Source of the DNA: Tessaracoccus antarcticus
GTDB taxonomy: Bacteria > Actinomycetota > Actinomycetes > Propionibacteriales > Propionibacteriaceae
Assembly (NCBI RefSeq): GCF_003688855.1
Contig: NZ_REFW01000002.1
Location: 1-64,000, forward strand
Direction: 5' to 3'
DNA length: 64,000 nt
A program made the translations under genes and the position numbers. The notes under the pieces are model-generated. The model made no database searches and was not told the origin of the DNA. It saw only the letters and a program-made list of their open reading frames with translations. The stretch's first letter is position 1. Each line of letters starts with the position of its first letter. Below are positions 17,739 to 26,807 of this stretch, one piece after another.

Positions 17739-19973
17739 TCAACCAGGGGCGCTGGTCTCGACCTGCTCCGCGTCGATGCCGTGTCGGCCGAACCGGTCCA
17801 CGTGCAGCCGCTTCGGCCACCAGATGGCCGGGCCGATGTCGTAGGTCAGGGCAGGTACCAGCAGGGTGCGCACCACGAAGGTGTCGAGCAGCACGCCGAA
17901 CGCAACAATGAATGCCAACTGCAGCAGGAACAGGATGGGCAGCACAGCCAGGGCGCTGAAGGTGGCGGCCAGCACGATGCCGGCCGACGTGATGACGCCG
18001 CCAGTCACTGCGAGGCCCCGGACGATGCCCTGCCGGGTGCCGTGGACCAGGGACTCCTCCCTCACGCGGGTCATGAGGAAGATGTTGTAGTCGATGCCCA
18101 GCGCCACCAGGAACACGAACCCGTACAGCGGCACCGACGGGTCTGCCCCCGGCAGCTTCAGGACGTGGTTGAACACGATGGCAGACGTGCCCATGGCGGT
18201 GCCGAAGGACAGCACCGTCGTGGCGATGAGCAGCACCGGGGCCAGCACGCTGCGCAGGAGCAGCATGAGGATGACGAGGATGACCACCAGCACCACGGGG
18301 ATGATGAGGTTGCGGTCGTGGATGGAGGTGTCCTTGGTGTCGATGGCCACCGCGGTCGTCCCACCCACCTTGGCCGTGTTGCCGAGGTCAGCCCTCAGCG
18401 ACCTGACGGTGGACTCGGCCTCGGGGGTGTCGGCAGGGTCAGTCAGCGTTGCCTGGAGCAGGACCTGGCCGCCGTTGACGGTTGGCTCCGGTGCAGGGGT
18501 TCCGGGGGGTCCGAGTGGCTGTACGCCGTCAGTGGTGACGGGCGCCGAGCCCGACGGGGAATCCGTGGCCAGCACGCTCAGCGATGAGACGCCGTCGGAG
18601 GCCAGCAGCACGTCGGCCACCCCTTGGAGGCGTGCCGTGTCAACGAGCACGTTGGCAGGGTCGCCGGATCCACCGGGGAAGTGGTCCGCCAGGACAGCCT
18701 GCCCGTCGCGTGCATCACTGGTTCCCAGCACGAGTTCGCTGGCGGGGACGCCGTCGGCCTTCAGGGTGGGAACGAATGCGGCACCGGCCGCCAACAGCAG
18801 CGCGCACACGATCCACGTGGCCCGTGGCCTCTTCGTGATGAAGCGCCCAGCAGCGGCGTAGGGGCCCGATGTCATCTGGGCCTCGGATGAACGATCGGGG
18901 TCGAACAGGGGGCGGCGTGGCCAGAAGGCGCTGCGGCCCACCAGGTACAGCATCGCCGGCAGCAGAGTCAGCGCGGCGAGCATGGCGAACACGATGCCGA
19001 TGGCGGCCACGGGGCCCAAGGATTTGTTGGAGGACAGGTCGCTGAGCAGGAGGCACAGCAGTCCCGCGATGACGGTGCCGCCGGAGGCGATGATCGGTTC
19101 GAAGGCTCCCTTGAGGGTGGCCATCGTCGCCACGTGGCGGGACGTGTGGCGGCGCAGTTCCTCGGCGTAGCGGGAGGTGTACAGAAGGGAGTAGTCGGTG
19201 GTGGCGCCGATGACGAGAATGAAGAGGATGCCCTGGGTCTGCCCGTTGAGGGTGAGGATCCCCGCCTTGGCCAGCCACCAGTTCACCAACAGCGCCACGC
19301 AGAGAGCGAACAGGCTGGTGGCGAGCACCAGAAACGGCAACAGCACTGCCCGATACACGAGAAGAAGGATGACGAGGACCGCCCCCAGCGCCACGAGCAG
19401 CAGGATGCCGTCAATCCCGGCGAAGGCATCCGTGAGGTCTGCGGTGAACCCGGCCGGTCCGGTGACGTGGGCTGTGACGCCGTCGGGGAGGTTCTCGCGG
19501 AGCCTGTCGCGGATGGTGTTGACCGTGTCGCCGATCTCGGAATCCGTGGACAGTGGGGCGAAGGCCTGGGCCGCCAATCCGTCCTCGGAGGGGATGAGCG
19601 GGGATGTGGAATCCACTCCGTCGAGGTCTGCCAGGGAGGCCACTGTGTCCGACAGCGTCTTGAGGGTGGCCTCGTCGAGAGGAGAGGCGGAGTCCACGAT
19701 GACGATGGCGGGGATCTGGCTGTCCCCGACGAAGTCGATGAATCGCTCACCCACCGTGGTGGCGTCGGCGTTGGCCGGCAGGAAGCTTGCCTGGTCGTTG
19801 CTGGCGACCTCGTCGATGCGTCCGAAATAGGGACCGCCCACGCCGGCCGCCGCGAACCAGATGACGACGAGGACTGCAGGCAGGAGGATGCGCAGAACAC
19901 TCGATGACCTGGGCCGCGACTGCCTGTCCGGGCGGTGGCGCCCGGCCGCAGTCTTCGTGTCGGTTGCGGTCAC
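17739..19973 (-). CDS. MMPL/RND-family membrane exporter
   Basis: 744 aa, with the two-repeat architecture of MMPL transporters. An N-terminal helix precedes an extracytoplasmic loop (about residues 60-190), followed by a block of helices with GATTDYSLLYTSRYAEELRR. The second half repeats this with GIDYNIFLMTRVREE. These GxxxDY(S/N) segments carry the proton-relay Asp-Tyr. It probably exports a lipid or hydrophobic compound or drug. The GTG start follows AAGGAG. It is divergent from a marR gene across a strong inverted repeat, so repression by that MarR protein is likely. Confidence 0.9.
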   Translation of the reverse strand: MTATDTKTAAGRHRPDRQSRPRSSSVLRILLPAVLVVIWFAAAGVGGPYFGRIDEVASNDQASFLPANADATTVGERFIDFVGDSQIPAIVIVDSASPLDEATLKTLSDTVASLADLDGVDSTSPLIPSEDGLAAQAFAPLSTDSEIGDTVNTIRDRLRENLPDGVTAHVTGPAGFTADLTDAFAGIDGILLLVALGAVLVILLLVYRAVLLPFLVLATSLFALCVALLVNWWLAKAGILTLNGQTQGILFILVIGATTDYSLLYTSRYAEELRRHTSRHVATMATLKGAFEPIIASGGTVIAGLLCLLLSDLSSNKSLGPVAAIGIVFAMLAALTLLPAMLYLVGRSAFWPRRPLFDPDRSSEAQMTSGPYAAAGRFITKRPRATWIVCALLLAAGAAFVPTLKADGVPASELVLGTSDARDGQAVLADHFPGGSGDPANVLVDTARLQGVADVLLASDGVSSLSVLATDSPSGSAPVTTDGVQPLGPPGTPAPEPTVNGGQVLLQATLTDPADTPEAESTVRSLRADLGNTAKVGGTTAVAIDTKDTSIHDRNLIIPVVLVVILVILMLLLRSVLAPVLLIATTVLSFGTAMGTSAIVFNHVLKLPGADPSVPLYGFVFLVALGIDYNIFLMTRVREESLVHGTRQGIVRGLAVTGGVITSAGIVLAATFSALAVLPILFLLQLAFIVAFGVLLDTFVVRTLLVPALTYDIGPAIWWPKRLHVDRFGRHGIDAEQVETSAPG

Positions 19974-19997
19974 GGAATCTCCTTGAACGTTTTATGA

Positions 19998-20035
19998 CTA
20001 GTTAATCTAGCTGATGTTTAAGCTAGACTAACTAG
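19998..20035. promoter_or_regulatory. MarR operator: 15-bp inverted repeat between MMPL exporter and marR
   Basis: Left arm CTAGTTAATCTAGCT (19998-20012) and right arm AGCTAGACTAACTAG (20021-20035) are reverse complements with one mismatch, separated by 8 nt. The right arm ends 1 nt before the marR ATG, so bound repressor would cover the transcription start of marR and the exporter promoter. No Shine-Dalgarno fits between the repeat and the ATG, suggesting a leaderless marR mRNA. Confidence 0.8.
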
Positions 20036-20036
20036 C

Positions 20037-20561
20037 ATGTCGTCGTCAATCCCATCCGAGAACTCGGAACAGGTGGGGCGCTACACCGCAGTCGGGAGCT
20101 CCGTGACCCGGGCTCTGCGTGATCTGCTCCGCAACTATGGCGACCTTCAGCGCCACGTCGCCGACGAGTTGAAGCTGGGTCGCAACGACGTCGCCGCGCT
20201 GGAGCACCTCATCGGCAACTCGGGGGTGGGCCCTGCCGGCCTGGCATCCCTGCTCGGGATCACCACGGCCTCCGCCACCGTCCTCGTGGACAGGCTCGAG
20301 GAAGCCGGTCACGTCGAACGACGCAGGCATTCCCATGACCGTCGACGCAAACAGCTCGTGGTGACCGAGCACGCCCAGAACGCGATGTTCGCGACACTGA
20401 AACCAGTGTTCGACATGCACAGGGACATCGACACGTACTACACGCAGAACGAGCAGGCCGTCATCGAGTCCTATCTGCGCAGGGTCAGCGAGCACTACCG
20501 GGCGCACGTGCACGGCTCTGCCGGCGAAGCGATCCCCAAGGCCCCGCCCGTCCACCATTGA
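20037..20561 (+). CDS. MarR-family transcriptional regulator
   Basis: 174 aa. Helix-rich N terminus with LRDLLRNYGDLQRHVADELKL, then a winged helix: GPAGLASLLGITTASATVLVDRLEEAGHVERRRHSHDRRRKQLVVTE. This contains the MarR wing signature D-R-R. It probably represses itself and the divergent MMPL exporter, with a small lipophilic molecule as likely inducer; the ligand cannot be seen. The ATG directly abuts the operator, with no ribosome binding site before it. Confidence 0.88.
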   Translation: MSSSIPSENSEQVGRYTAVGSSVTRALRDLLRNYGDLQRHVADELKLGRNDVAALEHLIGNSGVGPAGLASLLGITTASATVLVDRLEEAGHVERRRHSHDRRRKQLVVTEHAQNAMFATLKPVFDMHRDIDTYYTQNEQAVIESYLRRVSEHYRAHVHGSAGEAIPKAPPVHH

Positions 20562-20801
20562 GGGAACCCCACGGGAATGCCGACGGTATTCCCCAGTTCG
20601 CTGGTGGCGGACGGAGTTGCTGGATGTGCCGTGCCGCTGGTGTGATGAGGTCATGGTCCTGCTTCTCGTCACCCGTGCGTGGGTCGATCTGCAACGCCAG
20701 TCCAGCGCGATCTGTTGAGGGCCCGCCCCTCCTCATCGCCAACATCCCGCCCTGTTGGGGCGGGCGGACCATCCGTTTACCCACTGCCCCAAGGGATCAC
20801 C
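20562..20801 (+). promoter_or_regulatory. 240-nt gap: leader of the DAACS symporter gene
   Basis: No coding frame is convincing here. The stretch ends with a GC hairpin, CCCGCCC (20746-20752) pairing with GGGCGGG (20758-20764), 38 nt before the symporter start, then AAGGG as ribosome binding site. The hairpin has no T-tract and may be a 5' leader structure. No recognised riboswitch motif was seen. Confidence 0.35.
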
Positions 20802-22169
20802 ATGTCTGCGACCACTCAGGTTGAGGCGCAACCCTCTGCGCCCGAGAAGAAGAATCCGCTCTCCAAGTTCAGCGTGCAGATCGTCCTTGGACTCGTCATC
20901 GGTGTCGTGCTCGGCGGCATCGCCGTCGCCATCGGCCCCAACGGTGTTGGCGAGGACGCCCCACCGAACTGGCTTTCCGTCACCCTCGACGAGATCGGCG
21001 GCGCCTACGTGGGCCTGCTGAAGCTCCTCGTCGTCCCGCTCGTCGTCACCGCTGTCATCTCCTCCATAGCCCGGCTGCGGGAAGTTGCCAATGCGGCCCG
21101 TCTCGCGCTGCAGACACTGTTGTGGTTCGCGATCACGGCATTCATCTCGGTTCTCGTGGGCATCGGTGTGGGCCTCGTCACGCGGCCCTGGCTGACGGGC
21201 GGGGTGACGTCGGCCGCCGAGCGTGAGCCGAGCTCCATGGGCTCCTGGACCGCGTTCCTGACGGGCCTGCTGCCGGAGAACATCTTCGGTCTGGGGGTGC
21301 GGGTGTCCGGGTCCGTCGACACAGGCTTCACCGGTAGCGCATCGGTCAACGTGCTGCAAATCCTGGTCCTGTCCATCGCCTTCGGTATTGCTGCGCTCAA
21401 GGTGGGGGAGAAGGCTGACGGCTTCATCAGCTTCACCGAGTCCGCCCTCGCCGTGGTGCAGAAGGTCCTGTGGTGGATCATCCGCTTGGCGCCCATCGGT
21501 ACGGCCGCCCTCATCGGACACGCCATCGTTGCCTACGGCTGGGCGTCGCTCGCCTCGCTGGGGACCTTCACCGCCGCCCTGTACGTCGGGCTCATCATCG
21601 TCTGGGCCGTCGTCTACCCCGTGATCCTGAAGCTGAACGGTCTGCCCGTCGCCACGTTCTACCGCAACGTGTGGCCCGTCATCACCCTCGGCTTCGTGAC
21701 CCGCTCGTCCATGGGTGTCATGCCCGTCACCCAGCAGGTGACGGAGCGCAACCTTGGCGTCCCGCGCTCCTATGCCAGCTTCGCGGTACCGCTGGGCGCC
21801 ACCACCAAGATGGACGGATGCGCCGCGGTGTATCCCGCACTGGCGGCCATCTTCGTGGCCCAGTTCTACGGCATTGACCTCAGCATCACGCAGTACCTGC
21901 TCATCATCTTCGTATCCGTGCTGGGCTCGGCCGCAACCGCTGGCACCACCGGCGCCACGGTGATGCTCACGCTGACCCTGTCAACGCTCGGACTGCCGCT
22001 GGCTGGCGTCGGCCTGCTGCTGGCCGTCGAGCCCATCGTGGACATGGGCCGCACCGCCCTGAACGTCACGGGCCAGGCGCTGGTGCCCACGATCGTTGCC
22101 AAGCGTGAGGGCATTCTCAACCGGGGGATCTACGATGAGGCACCCTCGTTCGATGGGGTGCGCATCTGA
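20802..22169 (+). CDS. Dicarboxylate/amino acid:cation symporter (DAACS family)
   Basis: 455 aa with the DAACS/GltP fold: N-terminal helix FSVQIVLGLVIGVVLGG, the YVGLLKLLVVPLVVTAVISSI segment, and the C-terminal substrate-binding part with FVTRSSMGVMPVTQQ, ATTKMDGCAAVYPALAAIFVAQFYG and TAGTTGATVMLTLTLSTLGLPLAG. It imports a C4-dicarboxylate or acidic/neutral amino acid with Na+ or H+. The NMDGT motif of glutamate carriers reads KMDGC here, so the substrate is uncertain. The start is the ATG with AAGGG upstream. It is convergent with the alcohol dehydrogenase. Confidence 0.87.
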   Translation: MSATTQVEAQPSAPEKKNPLSKFSVQIVLGLVIGVVLGGIAVAIGPNGVGEDAPPNWLSVTLDEIGGAYVGLLKLLVVPLVVTAVISSIARLREVANAARLALQTLLWFAITAFISVLVGIGVGLVTRPWLTGGVTSAAEREPSSMGSWTAFLTGLLPENIFGLGVRVSGSVDTGFTGSASVNVLQILVLSIAFGIAALKVGEKADGFISFTESALAVVQKVLWWIIRLAPIGTAALIGHAIVAYGWASLASLGTFTAALYVGLIIVWAVVYPVILKLNGLPVATFYRNVWPVITLGFVTRSSMGVMPVTQQVTERNLGVPRSYASFAVPLGATTKMDGCAAVYPALAAIFVAQFYGIDLSITQYLLIIFVSVLGSAATAGTTGATVMLTLTLSTLGLPLAGVGLLLAVEPIVDMGRTALNVTGQALVPTIVAKREGILNRGIYDEAPSFDGVRI

Positions 22170-22181
22170 GGCACGCGTTGG

Positions 22182-23204
22182 TCAGGGAAACTCGAGGACC
22201 ACCCGACCCGGCATGGGCCAGTTGGCCATCTTCTCCAGAATGGCGTTGATGGATGATAGGTCTGCCGGGTGCACGGTGGGGCGGATGTTGCGCTGGGCTG
22301 CGAGCGCCAGGGCCCGGGAGAGGTCGTGTCGAGTCCCGACGATGGACCCTCGCATCGTGATCGCCCGCATGACCAGGTCGTAGATGTTGACAGAGAAACT
22401 GCCCGGTGGAACGCCGTTGAGCACCACGGTGCCACCGGGGCGCATCATTCCCAGAGCCTGGCCGAATGCTGCGGTGGACACGGCCGTGACGAGAGCGCCG
22501 TGGGCGCCGCCGATCTGGCGGTGGATGTATCCGGCAGGATCAACCTTCTTGGCGTTGATTGTCATTGTGGCGCCGAGCGACGCCGCGAGGTCGAGCTTGG
22601 TCTCGTCGATGTCAGTGGCGATGACCTGGAACCCCATCGCAGCGGCGTACTGCACCGCGAGATGTCCCAGGCCGCCGATGCCGGAGACAACCACCCAGTC
22701 GCCGGGCTTGGCGTCCACCATGCGCAGTCCCTTGTAGACAGTCAATCCGGCGCAGATGAGGGGAGCGGCGTGGAGGAAGTCGATGCCGTGGGGGATGTGG
22801 GCGACGTAGGCGGCATCGGCCACCACGTACTCGGCGAACCCGCCCGCGACGTCATATCCACTGCGTTGCTGCTGAGGGCACAGTGTCTCCCAGCCCGACA
22901 GGCACGCCTCGCAGTTTCCGCATGCCCGATGCAACCACGGGACACCCACCCTGTCGCCCACCGCGACGGAGGTGACTCGCTCGCCGATCTCCACTACCTC
23001 CCCCACAGCCTCGTGGCCGGGAATGATCGGTAACGCGGGCTTGTCGGGCCAGTCGCCGCGCGCAGCGTGCAGATCCGTGTGGCAGACGCCGGATGCACGC
23101 ACCCTCACCAGCACCTCCCCGGCCCCCGGGGTGGGGATCGGAAGATCCAACAACTCCAGTGGCGCTCCGAACGTGGTGACGACTGCCGCCTTCATGGTGC
23201 TCAC
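22182..23204 (-). CDS. Zinc-dependent alcohol dehydrogenase, last gene of the eut operon
   Basis: 340-aa MDR alcohol dehydrogenase of the AdhP type. The catalytic zinc site is in GVCHTDLH, GHEAVGEVVEIG and ICAGLTVYKG. The structural zinc cysteines are in CGNCEACLSGWETLC. The NAD-binding fold is GIGGLGHLAVQYA. It lies 1 nt after pta, so it belongs to the ethanolamine operon and probably reduces acetaldehyde to ethanol to regenerate NAD+. Classical eut operons use an unrelated iron-dependent EutG for this. The GTG start overlaps pta spacing; ATG at 23195 is an alternative. Confidence 0.88.
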   Translation of the reverse strand: MSTMKAAVVTTFGAPLELLDLPIPTPGAGEVLVRVRASGVCHTDLHAARGDWPDKPALPIIPGHEAVGEVVEIGERVTSVAVGDRVGVPWLHRACGNCEACLSGWETLCPQQQRSGYDVAGGFAEYVVADAAYVAHIPHGIDFLHAAPLICAGLTVYKGLRMVDAKPGDWVVVSGIGGLGHLAVQYAAAMGFQVIATDIDETKLDLAASLGATMTINAKKVDPAGYIHRQIGGAHGALVTAVSTAAFGQALGMMRPGGTVVLNGVPPGSFSVNIYDLVMRAITMRGSIVGTRHDLSRALALAAQRNIRPTVHPADLSSINAILEKMANWPMPGRVVLEFP

Positions 23205-23205
23205 G

Positions 23206-24978
23206 TCACTGCACCTCTGATGCCTGTACGGCTGTGATGGCTATCGTGTTCACGATGTCACCGACTGTGGCGCCGCGCGACAAGTCGTTGACCGGCTTGT
23301 TCAGGCCCTGCAGCACCTGCCCAATGGCGAGGGCTCCGGCAGTGCGCTGCACCGCTTTGTAGGCGATGTTTCCTGCATCCAGGTCAGGAAACACCAGTAC
23401 TGTGGCCCGGCCAGCGACTGGTGATCCGGGGCGCTTGCTGCGGGCCACACCGGGATCCACAGCAGCGTCGAATTGCAGGGGACCATCAACGAGCAGCCCG
23501 GGCTCTCGCTTCGCCACGAGGGCGGTTGCCTCGGCCACGAGGTCCACATCTGACCCCAATCCGGACTGTCCTGTGGAGTACGACAACATTGCGACGCGTG
23601 GCTCAATACCGAAGTCACGAGCCGTGGCGGCGGAGCTGATGGCAATGTCTGCCAGCTGGATCGGTGTGGGGTTGGGGTTGACGGCGCAGTCGCCGAACAC
23701 CAGCACGTGATCGGCAAGACACATGAAGACAACGGAGGACACGACCGAGACGCCGGGTCGGGTCCTGATCACCTCGAGTGCTGGACGAATCGTGTGCGCA
23801 GTTGTGTGCGCTGCGCCGGAAACCATTCCTCCGGCCAAGCCCTCCAGCACCATCATGGTGCCGAAGTAGGAAACATCTGTGACCTTCTCGCGCGCCTGCT
23901 CAAGCGTGACCCCCTTCTTCGCGCGCAGTTCGGCGTACCGCATTGCGAACTGCTCGAGGTGCTCGCTGTCGGCTGGGTTGATGAACTCGGCACACGAGAT
24001 GTCGGCTCCCAGCTCAGCCGCTTTGGCCTTGATGGCCAGCGGGTCGCCGAGCAGCGTGAGTCGGCAGACGCCGCGCGTGAGCAGGGCGGCGGCCGCGAGG
24101 AGGATCCTTGGTTCATCGCCCTCGGGGAGAACTATGTGTTGGCGCGCGGCTCGGGCCCGCCGCAGGAGAAGATGCTCAAAACGCAGTGGAGTCATGGCGA
24201 CCGACTCCTGCGTGCTGACGGCGACATCTGCGTCCAAGCGAGACCGTCCGCAGGCACTACGCAACGCAGTCGCCACCGAGGCACGCGGCGCTGAAGCATT
24301 CTCGACTGTGACGCCGGGGAAGGTCGACTGGAGTAGCCGCGTCCATGCGGGATCCATCGTGCCGCAGCACACGATGCTTGCGGGGGTCGCTCTACCAGTC
24401 ATTCCGGCGACCGCGAGTGCCAGTTGTACGTCCTGACGCTGTGCGTCGAGCACCACCACACAGCCCGGCTTCAACTGCCTCAGCAACTCGTCGACGTCTG
24501 CGCCACTGACGACGAGTGAGGAGTCACTCGCCTGTGCCGCGTCGGGGCGCAACGTTCCCCGAACCGTGACATGCCGGGCCCGGGCAGCAGCGATTGCTGC
24601 GGCCTCGGCGGCCTCGTCGACCACGAGGAGTGCCGGAGTTCCCAAGTTGGCAGCCAGTTCGGCATTCAGGTCGAACTCCAGAGCCGCCAGAGCGCTGCCC
24701 CCGGCAGATCCAACCACCAACACGGCATCGTGGGTTCCCAGCAATTCACCGTGAAGATCGAGCAGGTATGACTGCGTGCTGGCACGGTCGGCAAATGCAC
24801 TCATGAGGCCGACGCCGGCATGCGTGATGCCGAGTCCCGTATCGGGATGGTCCGTGAAGGGACTGAAAACGGCGATGGACTTGTGGTTCCTTCCCCACAC
24901 GGCGGTGATGCGTGCAACGAGCCCCGTGATGTCGGCGTCCGACGTCGTGGACAGCAAGAAAAGGGACTGTGCCGTCAT
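23206..24978 (-). CDS. pta: Phosphate acetyltransferase (long Pta type), eut-linked
   Basis: 590 aa. The C-terminal half (from about residue 270) is a PTA/PTB catalytic domain: HIVLPEGDEPRILLAAAALL, YFGTMMVLEGLAGGMVSGAAHTTAHTIRPAL and RVAMLSYSTGQSG. The N-terminal half holds the degenerate AAA_26 and DRTGG-like regulatory regions of long Pta, but is about 100 residues shorter than the ~700-aa norm and lacks a clear P-loop. It converts acetyl-CoA to acetyl phosphate. By position it replaces the short EutD in the ethanolamine pathway, yielding CoA recycling and, with acetate kinase elsewhere, ATP. Confidence 0.9.
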   Translation of the reverse strand: MTAQSLFLLSTTSDADITGLVARITAVWGRNHKSIAVFSPFTDHPDTGLGITHAGVGLMSAFADRASTQSYLLDLHGELLGTHDAVLVVGSAGGSALAALEFDLNAELAANLGTPALLVVDEAAEAAAIAAARARHVTVRGTLRPDAAQASDSSLVVSGADVDELLRQLKPGCVVVLDAQRQDVQLALAVAGMTGRATPASIVCCGTMDPAWTRLLQSTFPGVTVENASAPRASVATALRSACGRSRLDADVAVSTQESVAMTPLRFEHLLLRRARAARQHIVLPEGDEPRILLAAAALLTRGVCRLTLLGDPLAIKAKAAELGADISCAEFINPADSEHLEQFAMRYAELRAKKGVTLEQAREKVTDVSYFGTMMVLEGLAGGMVSGAAHTTAHTIRPALEVIRTRPGVSVVSSVVFMCLADHVLVFGDCAVNPNPTPIQLADIAISSAATARDFGIEPRVAMLSYSTGQSGLGSDVDLVAEATALVAKREPGLLVDGPLQFDAAVDPGVARSKRPGSPVAGRATVLVFPDLDAGNIAYKAVQRTAGALAIGQVLQGLNKPVNDLSRGATVGDIVNTIAITAVQASEVQ

Positions 24979-24983
24979 GTGTG

Positions 24984-25319
24984 TCAGCCCTTCAGAACCT
25001 TCGCGATGATGGCATCGAGGCCGTCCGGTTCCGTCCCCAACTGACTCATGACGGCGTCCTTGATCTGTCGGGGAGTGGGTGCGCCCTCGTGGACGGTGGA
25101 CGGTGGTGTCCGAGTGGGGGTGGGTGCACCGCCCGGTGTGGTGGCCGCGGGTGGGGTGGCGCGGGGGGGCACATCGGACCTGACGATCCGTAGCCCCCTC
25201 TGCTCCGCCACTTCGATGGCCACCGCCGTGATGATGTCATTTTTCTCGAGGTGAAGCTCAGTGGAGCCTTCCCCGAGTACTTCCAACACGCGGTCTTTGG
25301 TGATGATCTGGCGGGACAT
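24984..25319 (-). CDS. Small eut-operon protein: EutQ/EutT-like N-terminal module, linker and encapsulation-type C-terminal helix
   Basis: 111 aa. Residues 1-46 (ITKDRVLEVLGEGSTELHL, DIITAVAIEVAEQRGLRIV) resemble the N-terminal 45 residues of the EutQ and EutT proteins of the same operon. A Pro/Thr-rich linker spans about 47-82. The last 29 residues (PTPRQIKDAVMSQLG, LDAIIAKVLKG) look like an amphipathic helix of the kind that targets cargo into microcompartments. It lies between the BMC-T gene and pta. No catalytic domain is present, so an adaptor or assembly role is possible. The family is not one I can name. Confidence 0.7.
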   Translation of the reverse strand: MSRQIITKDRVLEVLGEGSTELHLEKNDIITAVAIEVAEQRGLRIVRSDVPPRATPPAATTPGGAPTPTRTPPSTVHEGAPTPRQIKDAVMSQLGTEPDGLDAIIAKVLKG

Positions 25320-25328
25320 GGGTGGCTC

Positions 25329-25967
25329 CTAGCGTCCGGTGACGGATTCGATGGCGTTGAGTGCGGCCTGCCTGGCCGCTGCGATGTCGGATTCTGTTCC
25401 CGACATCCATAGCCGCCCGTAGACGCCGACTGCTGAGAAGTGGTTCAGAGAGACGGGAGATGCCTTCTCCGCCTCGTTGGCAGCGAGGGTGATGTAGGCG
25501 GCCGGCTCGACCTCAAGGACCAGCAGTGTCTGGCCTGCCACCAGCATCGTGCCGCGATTCATCCGGTTCAGGAGTTGCGCCTGGTAAGGGTTGACGTTGG
25601 TGATGACCTGCTCGGAGGCCACCGTTGGTTTGATGCGATCCTCGAGATGCATCCCCAATTCCTCAAGAACGACCTCGCCCGCTCGCAACACGTCCGCCTG
25701 GGACATTGAGTGGACCTCGAACATTCCGTACTGGCGTTCGACGATCTGGCTGCCGGGGCGCACATCCGTGCCCTTGACCACCTTGTCCACCACTTTGAAC
25801 ACCCAGTTACCCGGGGACATTTCGACGTACAGACTCGACATACCCTCCACAGGCGGGTCGCCCTGGGTAATCGTGCCGATGAAGGCGGCAAACTGGGGTT
25901 GCATCCTGTCCAAGTGGCAGAAGGTGCGGAGCTGGAATTCCTCTGTGGCTGGCAACGTGGTCACCAC
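25329..25967 (-). CDS. Bacterial microcompartment shell protein with two BMC-like domains (BMC-T type)
   Basis: 212 aa. The second half is a clear BMC domain: LLVLEVEPAAYITLAANEAEKA..GVYGRLWMSGTESDIAAARQAALNAIESV. The first half has a related but divergent pattern (RQYGMFEVHSMSQADVLRAGEVVLEEL). The tandem arrangement suggests a trimeric BMC-T shell tile. It is distinct from EutL in the same operon and may supply another pore. GTG start overlapping the eutJ stop. The exact subfamily (PduT-like, or specific to this eut type) cannot be decided by eye. Confidence 0.68.
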   Translation of the reverse strand: MVTTLPATEEFQLRTFCHLDRMQPQFAAFIGTITQGDPPVEGMSSLYVEMSPGNWVFKVVDKVVKGTDVRPGSQIVERQYGMFEVHSMSQADVLRAGEVVLEELGMHLEDRIKPTVASEQVITNVNPYQAQLLNRMNRGTMLVAGQTLLVLEVEPAAYITLAANEAEKASPVSLNHFSAVGVYGRLWMSGTESDIAAARQAALNAIESVTGR

Positions 25968-26806
25968 CCTTTCGTGTCGGTGATGATGTCGGCGAAGCTC
26001 GCGACACCCAGCGGGGTGACGAGCATGGGTTCGGGGGCGATCTCGGCAGGAACGCCGGTCACGCGGGTCATGACTTCCTCAATGCCGGTGAAGGCGCTGG
26101 TCCCGCCGACCAGGTGGATTCTGGGCACGTGGTGCACGTCGATGGCATCGCGTACGATCGTCGACATTTTTTCCAGTACCGGGACAATGATGGGAAAAAG
26201 CCTCGCGTGATTCCGGGTGTCCCTCTTCAACAGCTCTGCCTCTTCAAAAGGGATCTTGAGCGCTCCAGCGATGACCAGCGACATGTGTGTGCCCCCGCTG
26301 GGTTCGTCGAACGTGGCGACGATCGTGCCGTCCGACACGACGGCGATGCCTGTGGTGCCACCGCCGATGTCGACGACGGCTCCATCCATGATGCCCAATA
26401 TGGAATTGGCGGCGGTGGGTTCATCCACGACCGCGGTGCACTCGATGCCGGCTGCCTCCAGCACATACTTGTGCGCGCGGTGGTCGCTGGTGGAGACACC
26501 CGGAGGAATGGTCACTGCGCCGCTGGAGAGCTGCCGTCCTGTGCGTTCCTCAAGTTTCTGCTTCAGGCCCACGATGGTGGAGACGGCTCCGGCGAAGTCC
26601 CAGACGATGCCGTCTCGCACCACGTCGGCGAACACGTGTGTTCCCGCCAGAGGCCTGCCAGCCTCATCGGTGACGAACATCACACTGAAGGCTGTGCCAA
26701 GGTCGACCCCCACCCGGATCGGCAACTCGGGCGGTAGCGCGAACTTCCTTTTGGTGATGGCTCTGGCAGCTGACGCCATGGTCGCTTCCACTGGGGACCG
26801 TGCCAT
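25961..26806 (-). CDS. eutJ: EutJ, Hsp70/actin-like ethanolamine utilisation protein
   Basis: About 281 aa with an ASKHA nucleotide-binding fold. Phosphate-1 loop VGVDLGTAFSVMFV, connect-1 DEPTAANSILG, phosphate-2 VVDIGGGTTGIAVV and adenosine motif IHLVGGTSAFTGIEEVM are all present. EutJ is a chaperone-like ATPase of eut/pdu operons, thought to act on the cobalamin enzyme or assembly; its exact role is not settled. The start at 26806 lies 1 nt after the eutT stop; an ATG at 26779 with a better GGAA ribosome binding site is a strong alternative. Confidence 0.88.
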   Translation of the reverse strand: MARSPVEATMASAARAITKRKFALPPELPIRVGVDLGTAFSVMFVTDEAGRPLAGTHVFADVVRDGIVWDFAGAVSTIVGLKQKLEERTGRQLSSGAVTIPPGVSTSDHRAHKYVLEAAGIECTAVVDEPTAANSILGIMDGAVVDIGGGTTGIAVVSDGTIVATFDEPSGGTHMSLVIAGALKIPFEEAELLKRDTRNHARLFPIIVPVLEKMSTIVRDAIDVHHVPRIHLVGGTSAFTGIEEVMTRVTGVPAEIAPEPMLVTPLGVASFADIITDTKGW

Positions 26807-26807
26807 G

